A stretch of DNA of 64,000 bases from Allofournierella sp. (GCA_020025635.1 JAHHRU010000007.1:32976-96975); one strand, 5' to 3'; shown: positions 49,506-58,729, counted from the stretch's first letter. Notes: generated from the letters alone by a model not told the origin. Program-made: numbers and translations.

Positions 49506-51143
49506 ATGATCGCTGACATTCTTCTACCCTTTGCGGGAGGGCTGGGCATGTTCATTTACGGCATGCAGATCATGGCCCAGGGCCTTGAAAACGCGGCAGG
49601 CAGCCGCATGAAATCTTCGCTGGAAATGCTCACCAAAAACAAATTCATGGGCGTTCTTTTGGGTGTGGTGATCACCGCCGTGATCCAAAGCTCTTCGGCC
49701 ACCACGGTGATGGTGGTGGGCTTTGTGAACGCCGGCATCATGAACCTTGCCCAGGCCATGGGGGTGATCATGGGCGCAAACGTGGGCACCACCGTTACCG
49801 GCTGGATGGTTTCCAGCGTGGAATGGGCCCGGTATCTGAACCCCGCCATGCTGGCCCCCGCCGCCATTTTGGCCGGCGTTGTGCTGATGCTGGCCGCCAA
49901 GCGCAGCACCAGCCGGGAGGTTTCCAAGATCGTGATCGGCTTCGGCCTTTTGTTTGTGGGCATCACCGCCATGTCCGGCGCGGTGGCCCCCTTGAAGGAA
50001 TCCGAGGCTTTCTGCAACCTGTTCGTGCTGCTGGGCAAAAGCCCCCTTCTGGGCATTGCCGCCGGCGCCATCGTCACCGCCATCATCCAAAGCTCCTCGG
50101 CCTCGGTGGGCATCCTGCAAAGCCTTGCCGCCGGCCTTGTGCCCTTCAGCGCCGCCATCTACATCATCATGGGCCAGAACATCGGCACCTGCGCCACCGC
50201 CCTGATTTCCAGCGTGGGCGCAAAAAAGAACGCAAAGACCGCCGCTTTGATGCACCTTTTGTTCAACCTGATCGGCACCGGCGTGTTCAGCCTTGCTTCC
50301 ATCCTTTATTTGCAGCTGGCCCAGCCCCTTTGGGCCGCCGGCAATATCTCCCAGACCCAGATCAGCCTGATCCACACCCTGTTCAACCTTGCCACCACCC
50401 TGCTTTTGTTCCCCTTCTCAAGCCAGATCATTTCCCTGGCGCAGAAGCTGAGCCGCACCGACCGGCAGGAGCAGGACGAGGGCCGGGTGCTTTTGGACGA
50501 GCGGATGCTGGGCACCCCCGCCATTGCGCTGGATGCGGTGCGGGCCGAGGTGCTGCGCATGGGCCGCATTGCGAAGGATGCCTTGCAGCTTTCCCAGCAG
50601 GTGCTTTTCCACCCCGAGCAGGCGGCCATCACCGCCATCCGGGAAAAGGAATCGGCGCTGGACCGGCTGGCCGACGGCATTTCCGATTACATCCTGCGGC
50701 TTTCGGGCCTGCCCATCACCGACGGCGAGCGGCAGCAGGCCGCCCACGCCTTACAGAATGTTTCGGATTTTGAGCGCATCGGCGACCACTGCGAAAACAT
50801 CTCGGAATTCAGCGAGCAGATGCTCAGCCAGCGGCTGCATTTTTCCGAAAGCGCCTGCCACCAGCTGGACGAGCTCTGCCGTGCCTGCATGGAAAGCTGC
50901 GAAAACGCCCTTGCCTCGCTGGAAAAGGCCGACCCGGACAGCATCCGCCGCACCCTTGCCGCCGAGGACCGGGTGGATGCGCTGGAGCTGGAGCTGCGCA
51001 GCCAGCATGTGCGCCGCATGACCGAGCAGAAATGCAGCATCCAGGCGGGCATCCTGTTTTTGGATGTGCTCACCACCATGGAGCGCATCTCCGACCATGC
51101 CCGCAACATTGCCGAAACGGTAAACCCGGCCCGTGTTTCCTAA
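49506..51143 (+). CDS. Na/Pi-cotransporter family protein with PhoU-like domain
   Basis: 545 aa. Eight or so membrane helices containing two inverted-repeat QSSS motifs, VIQSSSATTVMVVGFV and IIQSSSASVGIL, the hallmark of the SLC34/NptA family, then a cytoplasmic PhoU-like helical domain (residues ~350-545, ENISEFSEQML, MTEQKCSIQAGILFLDVLTTMERISDHARNI region). Transports phosphate with sodium in known members. GGAGG precedes the ATG at 49506. The manganese riboswitch in its leader is unexpected for a phosphate importer. Confidence 0.92.
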   Translation: MIADILLPFAGGLGMFIYGMQIMAQGLENAAGSRMKSSLEMLTKNKFMGVLLGVVITAVIQSSSATTVMVVGFVNAGIMNLAQAMGVIMGANVGTTVTGWMVSSVEWARYLNPAMLAPAAILAGVVLMLAAKRSTSREVSKIVIGFGLLFVGITAMSGAVAPLKESEAFCNLFVLLGKSPLLGIAAGAIVTAIIQSSSASVGILQSLAAGLVPFSAAIYIIMGQNIGTCATALISSVGAKKNAKTAALMHLLFNLIGTGVFSLASILYLQLAQPLWAAGNISQTQISLIHTLFNLATTLLLFPFSSQIISLAQKLSRTDRQEQDEGRVLLDERMLGTPAIALDAVRAEVLRMGRIAKDALQLSQQVLFHPEQAAITAIREKESALDRLADGISDYILRLSGLPITDGERQQAAHALQNVSDFERIGDHCENISEFSEQMLSQRLHFSESACHQLDELCRACMESCENALASLEKADPDSIRRTLAAEDRVDALELELRSQHVRRMTEQKCSIQAGILFLDVLTTMERISDHARNIAETVNPARVS

Positions 51144-51151
51144 AAAAGCCA

Positions 51152-51202
51152 CAAAAGCCGCCAGTGCAGAAAGACCCTCTGCACCGGCGGCTCTTTTTGT
51201 TT
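51152..51202 (+). terminator. terminator after the Na/Pi-cotransporter gene
   Basis: AAAGCCGCCAGTGCAG and CTGCACCGGCGGCTCTTTTTG form the stem and tail. Confidence 0.85.
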
Positions 51203-51249
51203 TTTGGGGGCCTGCCCCCTTGGCTTTGAGAAAAACGCCCGGCCTTTTT

Positions 51250-52332
51250 TCAGTCCTTTTGGATGAGCAGATCGGTATTTTCAGCAAAGCTGTGGTAAAA
51301 AAGGCCCTTTTGCGGGTCCACGAAATAACAGCCCCCATCGCACACCACCGCTTCCCGGTAGGTGTAGGGCGAAACGCCGTTTCCCACGGCGATCTGCTCC
51401 CCGGTTTCTTTTGTGGCCGGGTCCACCCAGACAAAGGCATCCCGGTAAAAGTCTCCCTGGGGGACGGCGGTGTAAAACCAGGCCCGGCCGCCGTGCCAGT
51501 CAAAGGCGTTCGTGGTGGGGGCAAGGGGGGACAAAAACTCCGGCCCGGCCCCTTCATAGCCCAGGGAATAAAGGCCGTCCGGCCTGCTGAGCAAAATGAT
51601 TTCGGGGGTGAAGAACACCCTGTTTTGGAACTGGACCCCGGGGCCGAAGGAATAAAGGATGCGCTCCTTTCCCCCCGAAAGCGGGAGTGCGCCGATCTGC
51701 CCGCCGATATCCGGGCCGGGGTCGCTGTAATAATAGAGCGTTTCGCCCAAAAGGGCCGCTGTCAGCACCCGCCGGCCCCAAAATTCCCGCACCGTTTCGG
51801 CCCCGCCCCCCGCAAGGGGCGTTTTCACAACCAGACTTTCCGGGCCGTTTTCGGGGCCGCTGCCCACCCAGTAGGCAAAGTCGTTTTTCACATCCAGAAG
51901 CTCCGGCACTCCCCCGAAAAGGCCCTCTGCATCCGCCCTGCCAAGGGGGACGGCCTCTTTTTCCTCCATTCGGTAAAGCGCTTTTTCCTCCTCCTCATAC
52001 AGGAACACCCCGGAGGGGGTTTCAAAAAAAAGGCCGCCGGGCAAAAGCCGGGTGCTGGTTTGGGTCTTGTTTTCATAATAATAGGCCCCTTTGCCCTGCA
52101 CGCTGTAATAAAGGTCCTCGCCTGCGGCGGCAAGATGGCTCACCCTTGAATCCTTCCCCATTCCCGGCGCAAACAGCCGAAAGGCCCCCACGGCGCAAAG
52201 GCAGACACAGGCCGCCGCCGCAAGCGCCCGCAGGGCGGGGCTTTTGCGTTTCTGCTTTTTTTCCGGGTCTGCCTCGGCGATGTATCTCTCCTCCACCTGG
52301 CAAAGGACCCTTAAAATGCGCTCCTGCTTCAC
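51250..52332 (-). CDS. membrane protein with beta-propeller-like outer domain, sigma-factor partner
   Basis: 360 aa. A ~35-residue cytoplasmic N-terminus (VLCQVEERYIAEADPEKKQKRK), one helix (residues ~33-52), then repeated short strands with Trp/Tyr and Gly (LYYYSDPGPDIGGQIGALPL, LYSLGYEG, CYFVDPQKGLFY), like a DUF5050/propeller protein. It overlaps the ECF sigma gene by 4 nt, so it likely acts as its anti-sigma factor or sensor. Confidence 0.75.
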   Translation of the reverse strand: MKQERILRVLCQVEERYIAEADPEKKQKRKSPALRALAAAACVCLCAVGAFRLFAPGMGKDSRVSHLAAAGEDLYYSVQGKGAYYYENKTQTSTRLLPGGLFFETPSGVFLYEEEEKALYRMEEKEAVPLGRADAEGLFGGVPELLDVKNDFAYWVGSGPENGPESLVVKTPLAGGGAETVREFWGRRVLTAALLGETLYYYSDPGPDIGGQIGALPLSGGKERILYSFGPGVQFQNRVFFTPEIILLSRPDGLYSLGYEGAGPEFLSPLAPTTNAFDWHGGRAWFYTAVPQGDFYRDAFVWVDPATKETGEQIAVGNGVSPYTYREAVVCDGGCYFVDPQKGLFYHSFAENTDLLIQKD

Positions 52333-52877
52333 AGCAAAACACCCTCCTTTTCCAAAAGCTCCCGGAGCTTTCTGCGGGAGCGCAGCAGCGACATCTTCAC
52401 GCTGCTTTCCCCCATGCCGAAATCCCGGGCGATCTCTCCAACGGGGCTCAAATACCAGTACCGCCGCATGAAAATTTTGCGGGAGCGGGCCGGGAGCGAC
52501 GCCAGAAATTCGTTGAGCAGCCGGGCAAGGGCCCGGTCATCCACCGTCTTTTCGGTGCCGCCGGGGGCCGGGATGCACTGGCAGAGCTCCTCCAAGGCCA
52601 GCGGCACCTGGCCGCCGCCCCGCTTTTGGGCGGTGCGTGCCATAAACCGGTTCAGGGCAAGGTTCCGGGTGATCTTGCCCAGAAAGGTGCGCAGCACCTT
52701 CGGCCGGTGGGGCGGCATGCTGTTCCAGGCGTTCAGATAAGCATCGCTCACGCACTCTTCGCTGTCGGCGGCATCGCTCAGGATATTGAAGGCGATGGCA
52801 TGGCAGTAGCCGCCGTATTTTTCGGCGGTCTGCGAAATGGCGGCTTCCCTGCGCTGCCAGTAAAGCTCCACGATCAT
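52329..52877 (-). CDS. ECF RNA polymerase sigma factor
   Basis: 182 aa. Region 2 (YGGYCHAIAFNILSDAADSEE, CVSDAYLNAWNSMPPHRP, FLGKITRNLALNRF) and region 4 (LPARSRKIFMRRYWYLSPVGEI, GESSVKMSLLRSRRKLRELL) are clear. ATG at 52877 has GGAGG; a GTG four codons earlier (GGAGAG upstream) is an alternative start. Drives its own two-gene operon, presumably. Confidence 0.9.
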   Translation of the reverse strand: MIVELYWQRREAAISQTAEKYGGYCHAIAFNILSDAADSEECVSDAYLNAWNSMPPHRPKVLRTFLGKITRNLALNRFMARTAQKRGGGQVPLALEELCQCIPAPGGTEKTVDDRALARLLNEFLASLPARSRKIFMRRYWYLSPVGEIARDFGMGESSVKMSLLRSRRKLRELLEKEGVLL

Positions 52878-53070
52878 TTCGTCCTCCACAGGGCTCTCTC
52901 CTTTCAAACCTGTTTTGCCGGGTCCCTTCACCCTTATACACCGAAAACCCTGCCCAAAGGTCACATCTTTTTTTGCAGAACAAAAGCACCAGTGAAAAAG
53001 CAGGTGCCGGAAAGCTCCGCACACCTGCTTTTGAAGCTGTTTTTCTGTTTGAAGGCCCCCGGGCCGGGCT

Positions 53071-54600
53071 TTATTCGTTGCGCCGGTAAAGGGCGTAGCC
53101 GGTAAAATCGGTATACACCTGCTCGCCGCTCACCACCGTGTAGTTTTGGGTGGTGAAATCCTTCATCCAGTCGGCGGCGTTTTCCGCCAGCACCAGCCAT
53201 TTGGGGGGCGTTTGGGTGATCATTTCCTTCAGCGCCGCCTGCATGGCCGGGTCGTGAAGGCTCTGCCAGTCCTGATGGATGAACAGGGGCAGGCAGGGCT
53301 GGATGCCGGTGGCCAGATACCACTGGGCATCCACACCGTAGGCAAGCACCTGGTCCCACTCTTCGGGGGGGATCACCGCCGCCATGCTGCGGGCCACGTT
53401 GTTGTAATCCAGCGTTTCGGCCGGGTACTGCTTGAAGAACCGGTCCTCTTTCCAGCCCGGCAGCAGCCGGCACTGGTTGAGCCCCATGCCCGCCGCCAGC
53501 ACTATGGCCCCCAGGGCGGCGGCCCGGTGAAGGCGGCCTTTGCCCTTTTCCATCCACAATGCACCGCACATGGCCCCGCACAGCGCCGCCAGCGGCCCCA
53601 CGATGATGTAATAGTGGGTGTAGGGGTGGATGGTGAACAGGGTGTAAAGATTGCCCCCGGCGCACAAAAGCCCCGCCCAGCCCAAAGGCTTTTTGGGCAT
53701 TGCGGCCAGCGCCAAAAGCGAAACCAGCACCAAAACGAACAGCGGCACCGCAAACTCGGTAACCACATGGCGCAGGCTGGGGTGGGCCAGGGTTGCCCCC
53801 CGGTAATACTCCCGCACCGAAAATTCGCCGGTGTAGCGCACATTGTAAATCAGGGTGCCGTACAGCATTTCGTCGAACAGGCCCTTGGCGGCAAAGTAGA
53901 TGCCAAACGGGGCCGTGATGCCCAAAAAGCCGCCCACAAAGCCCAGCGCATTCTGCCCCAGGTTTTTCCACCGGCCCCAGATCACAAGATAAACGCACAC
54001 CACTGCCACAAAGCAGCAAAAGCTCACCGCATTGGTGACCCGCATCATCAGAATGGCCCCAAACGAAAGGCCGTACACCGCCGCCCACTGCCAGGGGTGG
54101 TCGGCGGGGCCGTCCGTCTGCACCCTGCGGCACCAGCGCAGCAAAAGCCACAGGCTCGCGGCAATGAAGGGCAGGCTGTATTCCTCGGTCATGTTGCCCT
54201 CATCAAAGGTGCGGGCGATGTACAAAACCGAGGAAGCCGCCGCCAGCACCGAAAAGGGCCGGTTCAGATACACCCGGCCCATTTGGTAGATGAACCAGAT
54301 GGCGGCCGCAAGGCTCACCGTTTGAAACAGCATCAGCCCCGCCCGGCCCCGGACGGCATAGCCCAGGGCGTTGATGAAAAAGATCAGCGGGCCCTTGTGG
54401 TCGAACATCTGGCCGTAGGGCAGAAGGCCCTGGCTCCAGCCGCGGCCGACGGCCTGGAAAATAGCCGAATCCCCGCCGCCGAAGCCCGGATACCGAAAGC
54501 TGGTGGAAATGGAAAAAATCAGCACGAACCCTGCCGAAAAGGCAAGCAGGCCCAGTGCGGTGAGGCCCCGCCGCAGGGCGGTTTTTGCCGTGTTGTTCAT
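53071..54600 (-). CDS. GT39-like membrane glycosyltransferase
   Basis: 509 aa with ~11 membrane helices. The first outer loop carries GGGDSAIFQAVGRGWSQGLL and GQMFDHKGPLIFFINALGY, the acidic motif and DHKGP segment of ArnT/PMT-type (GT39/GT83) polyprenol-sugar transferases; RTFDEGNMTEEYSLPF follows. It would transfer a sugar from a lipid carrier to an envelope target. The C-terminal ~130 residues form an outer domain with PPKWLVLAE. GGAGGACACC precedes ATG 54600. Confidence 0.85.
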   Translation of the reverse strand: MNNTAKTALRRGLTALGLLAFSAGFVLIFSISTSFRYPGFGGGDSAIFQAVGRGWSQGLLPYGQMFDHKGPLIFFINALGYAVRGRAGLMLFQTVSLAAAIWFIYQMGRVYLNRPFSVLAAASSVLYIARTFDEGNMTEEYSLPFIAASLWLLLRWCRRVQTDGPADHPWQWAAVYGLSFGAILMMRVTNAVSFCCFVAVVCVYLVIWGRWKNLGQNALGFVGGFLGITAPFGIYFAAKGLFDEMLYGTLIYNVRYTGEFSVREYYRGATLAHPSLRHVVTEFAVPLFVLVLVSLLALAAMPKKPLGWAGLLCAGGNLYTLFTIHPYTHYYIIVGPLAALCGAMCGALWMEKGKGRLHRAAALGAIVLAAGMGLNQCRLLPGWKEDRFFKQYPAETLDYNNVARSMAAVIPPEEWDQVLAYGVDAQWYLATGIQPCLPLFIHQDWQSLHDPAMQAALKEMITQTPPKWLVLAENAADWMKDFTTQNYTVVSGEQVYTDFTGYALYRRNE

Positions 54601-54618
54601 GGTGTCCTCCTCAGGGGG

Positions 54619-54948
54619 TCATTCTTCCGGCTCCGGCTGGGGCCGGGGCGGTGTGTAGGGCTCGGTGGTAAAAAAGCCGGCCCGGTCCTCGATCTCTTCC
54701 CGTGTGTGGGAGCGGAACTGCTCTTCCAGCCAGCTGCGGGCAGTCTCCACCGATTCCTCGCAGAACGGAAAACGCTTTTCGGTCACGTCCTTTGTTTTTT
54801 CCATGCACCAAAGGCCCATCCAGCAGTAGGCACACAGCTCGTCGCCGTCCCGCAGGACCTTGTAGTTGAACTGGCCCGCATTGCCCGAAACCGGGTTTTT
54901 GTTTTTATACCACTGAAACGGATAAAACGGGTAGTTGAATTTTACCAT
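54619..54948 (-). CDS. hypothetical protein, 109 aa
   Basis: Small soluble protein with many aromatic residues (MVKFNYPFYPFQWYKNKNPV), CAYCWMGLWCM in the middle with three Cys, and a Pro/Glu-rich end PRPQPEPEE. No family recognised. GGGAGG precedes the ATG at 54948; it is 18 bp upstream of the glycosyltransferase gene and probably in one operon with it. TATAGT (~54990) may be its -10. Confidence 0.65.
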   Translation of the reverse strand: MVKFNYPFYPFQWYKNKNPVSGNAGQFNYKVLRDGDELCAYCWMGLWCMEKTKDVTEKRFPFCEESVETARSWLEEQFRSHTREEIEDRAGFFTTEPYTPPRPQPEPEE

Positions 54949-55055
54949 GCGTTTTCCCTCCCCTTTGTGCTGGCTGTTTGACATTACTATACCATAGTTT
55001 TGGCGAATTTAAAAGAAATAGACTTTAAAACCCCGCAAAACGACCCTTGCAAGCC

Positions 55056-55084
55056 TTGCAATACCCTGCGCCGGATGCTACACT
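55056..55084 (+). promoter_or_regulatory. promoter of the acyltransferase-like gene
   Basis: TTGCAA (55056-55061), 17-nt spacer, TACACT (55079-55084). Confidence 0.55.
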
Positions 55085-55131
55085 ATGGGATATGAGAGCT
55101 GCCAAAAAAACGGCGGCCGAGGAGGAATATC

Positions 55132-56202
55132 ATGTCTTTGGACAAAACCCTTTGCATCAATTACATCGGGCGTGACGAAGCCTTCTGGCAGAAGGCCCAG
55201 CAGGCCCTGGACACCGCCCGGGCCAAGGAGGGTGCGGCCTCTTTGCTGGCCCGCACCGCAAGCGCCCTTCTGGACCGGCACGATGCGGCCGAGGGCTGCC
55301 GCCTGCTCACCGAATTTGCCCGGCTGACCCCCGAAGCCGGCCCCATGGCCCCGGTGGGGGCGCTGGGCGAAATGCTGCCCCGGGCGCTGGAATTCCACCG
55401 GGCACAGGGCGCAACCGACGCCATTCTGAAGGACACTTACAGCGACCTTCTGCGCTGGGTGAACTGGTTTGCCCGCCACCACGGCGGCCAGGACGGGGTG
55501 GACGAGCTCTGCTGGGTGGTGCTGCCTTATGCGGGCTCCATCACCAAGCTGGGCTGCCTGCAGTATGAGGTGATCGAAAACCGGCTGCCGGTGCAGGCCT
55601 TTGTGACCCCCGGCGGCGGCCTTGTGCTGTTTGCCTGCGGCGGCGTTTATGTGGATGAGACCGGCCACGGCCTTGCAAACGATGTGGGCGCAAGCTTCAT
55701 CACCGGCCTCAAGCAGAGCAGCACCTCGGTGCGCGGCCATCTGATCGACCCCCGCACCGGTCTGATCGACCCGGCCGAGGCCAGCCTTCCCACCGAAGGC
55801 CTTCGCTGCATTTTGCACCCGGGCGACAAGGCCCTGACTTTGCACATCCCCGCCGGCACCAGCCTGCGGCCCGAGGATGTGGACAGCAGCCTGCGCATGG
55901 CCCGGGAGTATTTTGCCGCGGCCGGCATGCCCTTTTCCATCTGCCAGTGCCACAGCTGGATGCTGGACTCCCAGCTGGATGAGATCCTGGCCCCTTCCAG
56001 CAACATCCGCAACCTGGCCCGGCGGTTTGCCCGCATCGCCATGCCCGGCAAAGGCTCGGTGGCCCGCTTCGTGTTCCAAACCGACGTACCCTTCCAGAGC
56101 CTGCCCCCGGAGGCCGTCTGCACCAGCCTGCAGAAGGCAGTGTTCCAGCGGCTCAAGGCCGGCGTCCCCTTTCACGATTTCGGCGGCGTGATGCTGCTGT
56201 GA
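55132..56202 (+). CDS. acyltransferase-like protein (DUF5596 type)
   Basis: 356 aa. The N-terminal half is helical with DTYSDLLRWVNWFARHHGG; the C-terminal half has ALTLHIPAGTSLRPEDVDSSL, ICQCHSWMLDSQLDEILAPSSNI and RRFARI, which I associate with clostridial acyltransferase-domain proteins of the DUF5596 group. The substrate is unknown. GGAGG precedes the ATG. Single gene with its own promoter and terminator. Confidence 0.7.
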   Translation: MSLDKTLCINYIGRDEAFWQKAQQALDTARAKEGAASLLARTASALLDRHDAAEGCRLLTEFARLTPEAGPMAPVGALGEMLPRALEFHRAQGATDAILKDTYSDLLRWVNWFARHHGGQDGVDELCWVVLPYAGSITKLGCLQYEVIENRLPVQAFVTPGGGLVLFACGGVYVDETGHGLANDVGASFITGLKQSSTSVRGHLIDPRTGLIDPAEASLPTEGLRCILHPGDKALTLHIPAGTSLRPEDVDSSLRMAREYFAAAGMPFSICQCHSWMLDSQLDEILAPSSNIRNLARRFARIAMPGKGSVARFVFQTDVPFQSLPPEAVCTSLQKAVFQRLKAGVPFHDFGGVMLL

Positions 56203-56214
56203 TGGTCCTGAAAA

Positions 56215-56268
56215 AGAAAAATGCCCCCGCTTTGCCTTTTTTCGCAAAGCGGGGGCGTTTGTTTTGGT
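56215..56268. terminator. terminator between the acyltransferase-like and DUF1846 genes
   Basis: GCCCCCGCTTTGC pairs with GCAAAGCGGGGGC with T-rich sequence on the right and A-rich on the left: serves both converging genes. Confidence 0.85.
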
Positions 56269-56274
56269 TTTTGC

Positions 56275-57756
56275 TTAGAAGAACAGGTCTTTTCCGGGAT
56301 AGACCGGCTCCATGGTGAGGCGGACGCCCAGCTTGCGCAGGGTGCCCTCGTCGCCGGAGTGCAGCATCTGGGTGGAGTGCATGTCACAGTCCCGCAGGCT
56401 GGTGAGGGCCTTCAGGGCGCAGGCGGCCTGTTTGTCGGTTGCTGCGCTCACCGCAAGGCCGGCCAGAACGTCATCCACCTTCAAAACGCTGGCACGGCTG
56501 CCCAGATAATCGATCTTCAGGCGCAGCAGGGGCCGCAGCACCTGCTCGGAGATCAGAAGGGCCTCTTCGGGGATGCCGGCCAGGGCCTTGATGCTGTTGA
56601 GCACCGTGGCGCTGGAAGCGCTCATCAGATCGCTTGCCTTGCCGGTGATGATGCGGCCGTTGGGCAGCTGCAAGGCGGCGGCGGGGCGGCCGGTTTCGTC
56701 CCGGCGGGCAAGGGCCGGGCCCACCACGGCACGGTCGGAGGCCTTCAGGTCCAGCTGGCGCAGGATGTTTTCGATCTTGCGCAGGGTGGACTCGCTGCAT
56801 TTGCCCTGCTTTGCCTCGCAGGCGGCCTTGTAATAACGGCGGTAGATCTCTTCGCAGGCGGCCTTGCGCACGATGGCATCGTCAAAAATGGCGTTGCCGG
56901 CCATGTTCACGCCCATGTCGGTGGGGCTGCGGTAGAAATCCCGGTCGCCGGTGATGCGTTCCAGAATGTTCTGCACGATGGGGAAGGCTTCCACGTCCCG
57001 GTTGTAGTTCACGGTGGTTTTGCCGTAGGCTTCCAGGTGGAATGGGTCGATCATGTTCACATCGTTCAGATCGGCGGTGGCGGCCTCGTAGGCCAGGTTC
57101 ACCGGATGCTTGAGCGGCAGGTTCCAGATGGGGAAGGTTTCAAACTTTGCGTAGCCGGCCATAACGCCCCGCTTATATTCGTGGTAGATCTGAGACAGCG
57201 CGGTGGCCAGCTTGCCGCTGCCCGGGCCGGGCGCGGTGAGCACCACCAGCGGCTTTGTGGTTTCAATGTAGGGGTTGGAGCCGTAGCCCTCGTCGCTGCA
57301 GATGTATTCCACAGCCATGGGGTAGCCCTCGATGGGGCGGTGGATGTAGTTGCGCACACCCCGGCTGGTAAGCTTCTTTGCAAAGGCATCGGCGGCGGGC
57401 TGGCCGGTGTACTGGGTGATGACCACGCTGTTCACCGAAATGCCCAGAGAGGTGATGTCGTCGATCAGGCGCAGCACCTCCATGTCGTAGCTGATGCCAA
57501 GGTCGGCACGCATCTTGGTTTTTTCAATGTCTCCGGCCGAGATGCAGAAGATCACCTCGGTTTTGTCCCGCATTTCCTGCAGAAGGCGGATCTTGCCGTT
57601 CACATCAAAGCCCGGCAGCACACGGGCGGCGTGGTAGTCATCAAACAGCTTGCCGCCGAATTCCAGATAAAGCTTGCCCTTGAAACGGTCGATGCGCTCC
57701 ATGATGCTCTCTGTCTGTTTTTTGATATATAGGTCGTTGTCGAATCCGATTTCCAT
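56275..57756 (-). CDS. DUF1846 family protein
   Basis: 493 aa, full length. The start IGFDNDLYIKKQTESIMERI and the core GKLYLEFGGKLFDDYHAARVLPG, VITQYTGQPAADAF, VVLTAPGPGSGKLATALSQIY are DUF1846 signatures; the last contains a P-loop-like GPGSGK. Structures of this family show a multi-domain fold but the activity is not settled. GGGAGG precedes the ATG. Confidence 0.93.
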   Translation of the reverse strand: MEIGFDNDLYIKKQTESIMERIDRFKGKLYLEFGGKLFDDYHAARVLPGFDVNGKIRLLQEMRDKTEVIFCISAGDIEKTKMRADLGISYDMEVLRLIDDITSLGISVNSVVITQYTGQPAADAFAKKLTSRGVRNYIHRPIEGYPMAVEYICSDEGYGSNPYIETTKPLVVLTAPGPGSGKLATALSQIYHEYKRGVMAGYAKFETFPIWNLPLKHPVNLAYEAATADLNDVNMIDPFHLEAYGKTTVNYNRDVEAFPIVQNILERITGDRDFYRSPTDMGVNMAGNAIFDDAIVRKAACEEIYRRYYKAACEAKQGKCSESTLRKIENILRQLDLKASDRAVVGPALARRDETGRPAAALQLPNGRIITGKASDLMSASSATVLNSIKALAGIPEEALLISEQVLRPLLRLKIDYLGSRASVLKVDDVLAGLAVSAATDKQAACALKALTSLRDCDMHSTQMLHSGDEGTLRKLGVRLTMEPVYPGKDLFF

Positions 57757-57925
57757 AAAAAGGGCCTCCCCCGCTTGCGTCTTCAGTTCTCTGTAATTCC
57801 TTCAAAATCAAATCACACCGGTTAAAAGCATAGCACGGCATACGGCCAAAAAGCAAGGGGTAAACGGTGCCATTTGGGCAATTTCTGCATCTTGCTGTCA
57901 GTTTTATTTTTTTTGAAGAAACCCC

Positions 57926-57954
57926 TTGCTTTTTACCCCCCTGCATGCTATAAT
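57926..57954 (+). promoter_or_regulatory. tRNA-Val promoter
   Basis: TTGCTT (57926-57931), 17-nt spacer, TATAAT (57949-57954), 12 bp before the tRNA. Confidence 0.8.
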
Positions 57955-57965
57955 GTAGAAGTTCC

Positions 57966-58042
57966 GGAGGATTAGCTCAGCTGGTTAGAGTGCCTGCATC
58001 ACACGCAGGAAGTCTGGGGTTCGAGTCCCTAATTCTCCACCA
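57966..58042 (+). tRNA. tRNA-Val (anticodon CAC)
   Basis: 77 nt with encoded CCA. Acceptor GGAGGAT/ATTCTCC, anticodon stem CCTGC/GCAGG with loop ATCACAC, T loop TTCGAGT. The last 23 bp are the attachment site of the integrated element on its right. Confidence 0.96.
58020..58042 (+). repeat. attL, 23-bp direct repeat in the tRNA 3' end
   Basis: TTCGAGTCCCTAATTCTCC plus ACCA. An exact copy lies at 63923-63945. Confidence 0.93.
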
Positions 58043-58043
58043 A

Positions 58044-58086
58044 TAAAAAGCCTGTAAACTTAATGGTTTGCAGGCTTTTTTCTTTT
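58044..58086 (+). terminator. terminator after tRNA-Val
   Basis: AAAGCCTGTAAAC pairs with GTTTGCAGGCTTT, followed by a T-run. It is supplied by the element, since it lies inside attL. Confidence 0.8.
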
Positions 58087-58091
58087 GTGCA

Positions 58092-58112
58092 TAACACACT
58101 TTGTAACACACT
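58092..58112 (+). repeat. left arm-type repeat pair
   Basis: TAACACACT-TTG-TAACACACT. The same pair with a 3-nt spacer occurs at 63786-63806 near the other end: candidate integrase arm sites. Confidence 0.65.
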
Positions 58113-58197
58113 TGATATACGAAAGACGGCCAGACTCATACAGATCTGACCGTCTCTTTTGCTTATTTTCCTCTAAAATAACGCTTCTCATGGCCTC

Positions 58198-58512
58198 TTG
58201 AATTGCCTGGGAAACGTTATTTTTCGTTATAAGTTGTCTTCCGATGTTGGAATCTTTATACTCAGCCCGTCCAGCGGCCGAGAGCTGCATGAGTTTTTGG
58301 AAGTCAAGACCGCTTATAAGGATTGGTTCCCTCGTATGTGTGAATATGGCTTTAGTGAGAATTTGGACTTCAACCCGGTCAAAATTGACCGGGTTGAAAA
58401 CGAAGGAAATCGGCAAGTTTCTAGAACAATTACCGACCACGCCCTCACCATCGAAATGGCAAAGGAAATCTGTATGCTCCAGCGCAACGCTGGCGGCAAG
58501 GGATTCACTTGA
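58198..58512 (+). pseudogene. AntA-type antirepressor fragment
   Basis: The segment SGRELHEFLEVKTAYKDW, then FPRMCEYGFSENLDFNPV and TDHALTIEMAKEICMLQRN is the AntA/AntB antirepressor domain found in phages. No good start codon or ribosome site precedes it, and it stops right after MLQRN where the family continues for another 100 or more residues; the same frame stays open after the stop to ~58630. Likely a decayed gene. The longer minus-strand frame over the same DNA looks like its shadow. Confidence 0.55.
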
Positions 58513-58729
58513 GAATGCGCCCCAAACGACCCGGTTATCAGCTTGCCCAAAATTGAGCGGGTTGAAGTTCAATCCGCTCCCTATCTGGCGTATCTTGAAG
58601 TTATCGCAGCTCATTGCTCTGGCATGAGTTGAACTCACTTCAGGCAGGTTCTACCGATGCGACATTTTGTCGCATCGGTGAAGGCTGCTATTCTGGCGGT
58701 TTCTCAAAATCCCAAACGTTTGGGATTTT
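58369..58729. repeat. cluster of four distinct palindromes
   Basis: 58369-58398: TTCAACCCGGTCAA, 2 nt, perfect complement. 58555-58579: GAGCGGGTTGAA, 1 nt, complement with one mismatch. 58653-58679: ACCGATGCGACA, 3 nt, perfect complement. 58706-58729: AAAATCCCAAAC directly joined to its complement. None is followed by a T-run. Confidence 0.8.

Noticed and set aside
58060..58638. 192-codon minus-strand frame inside the element
   Set aside because: It lies opposite the AntA-like domain and across palindromes, has no ribosome site, and its sequence looks like the reverse of that domain.
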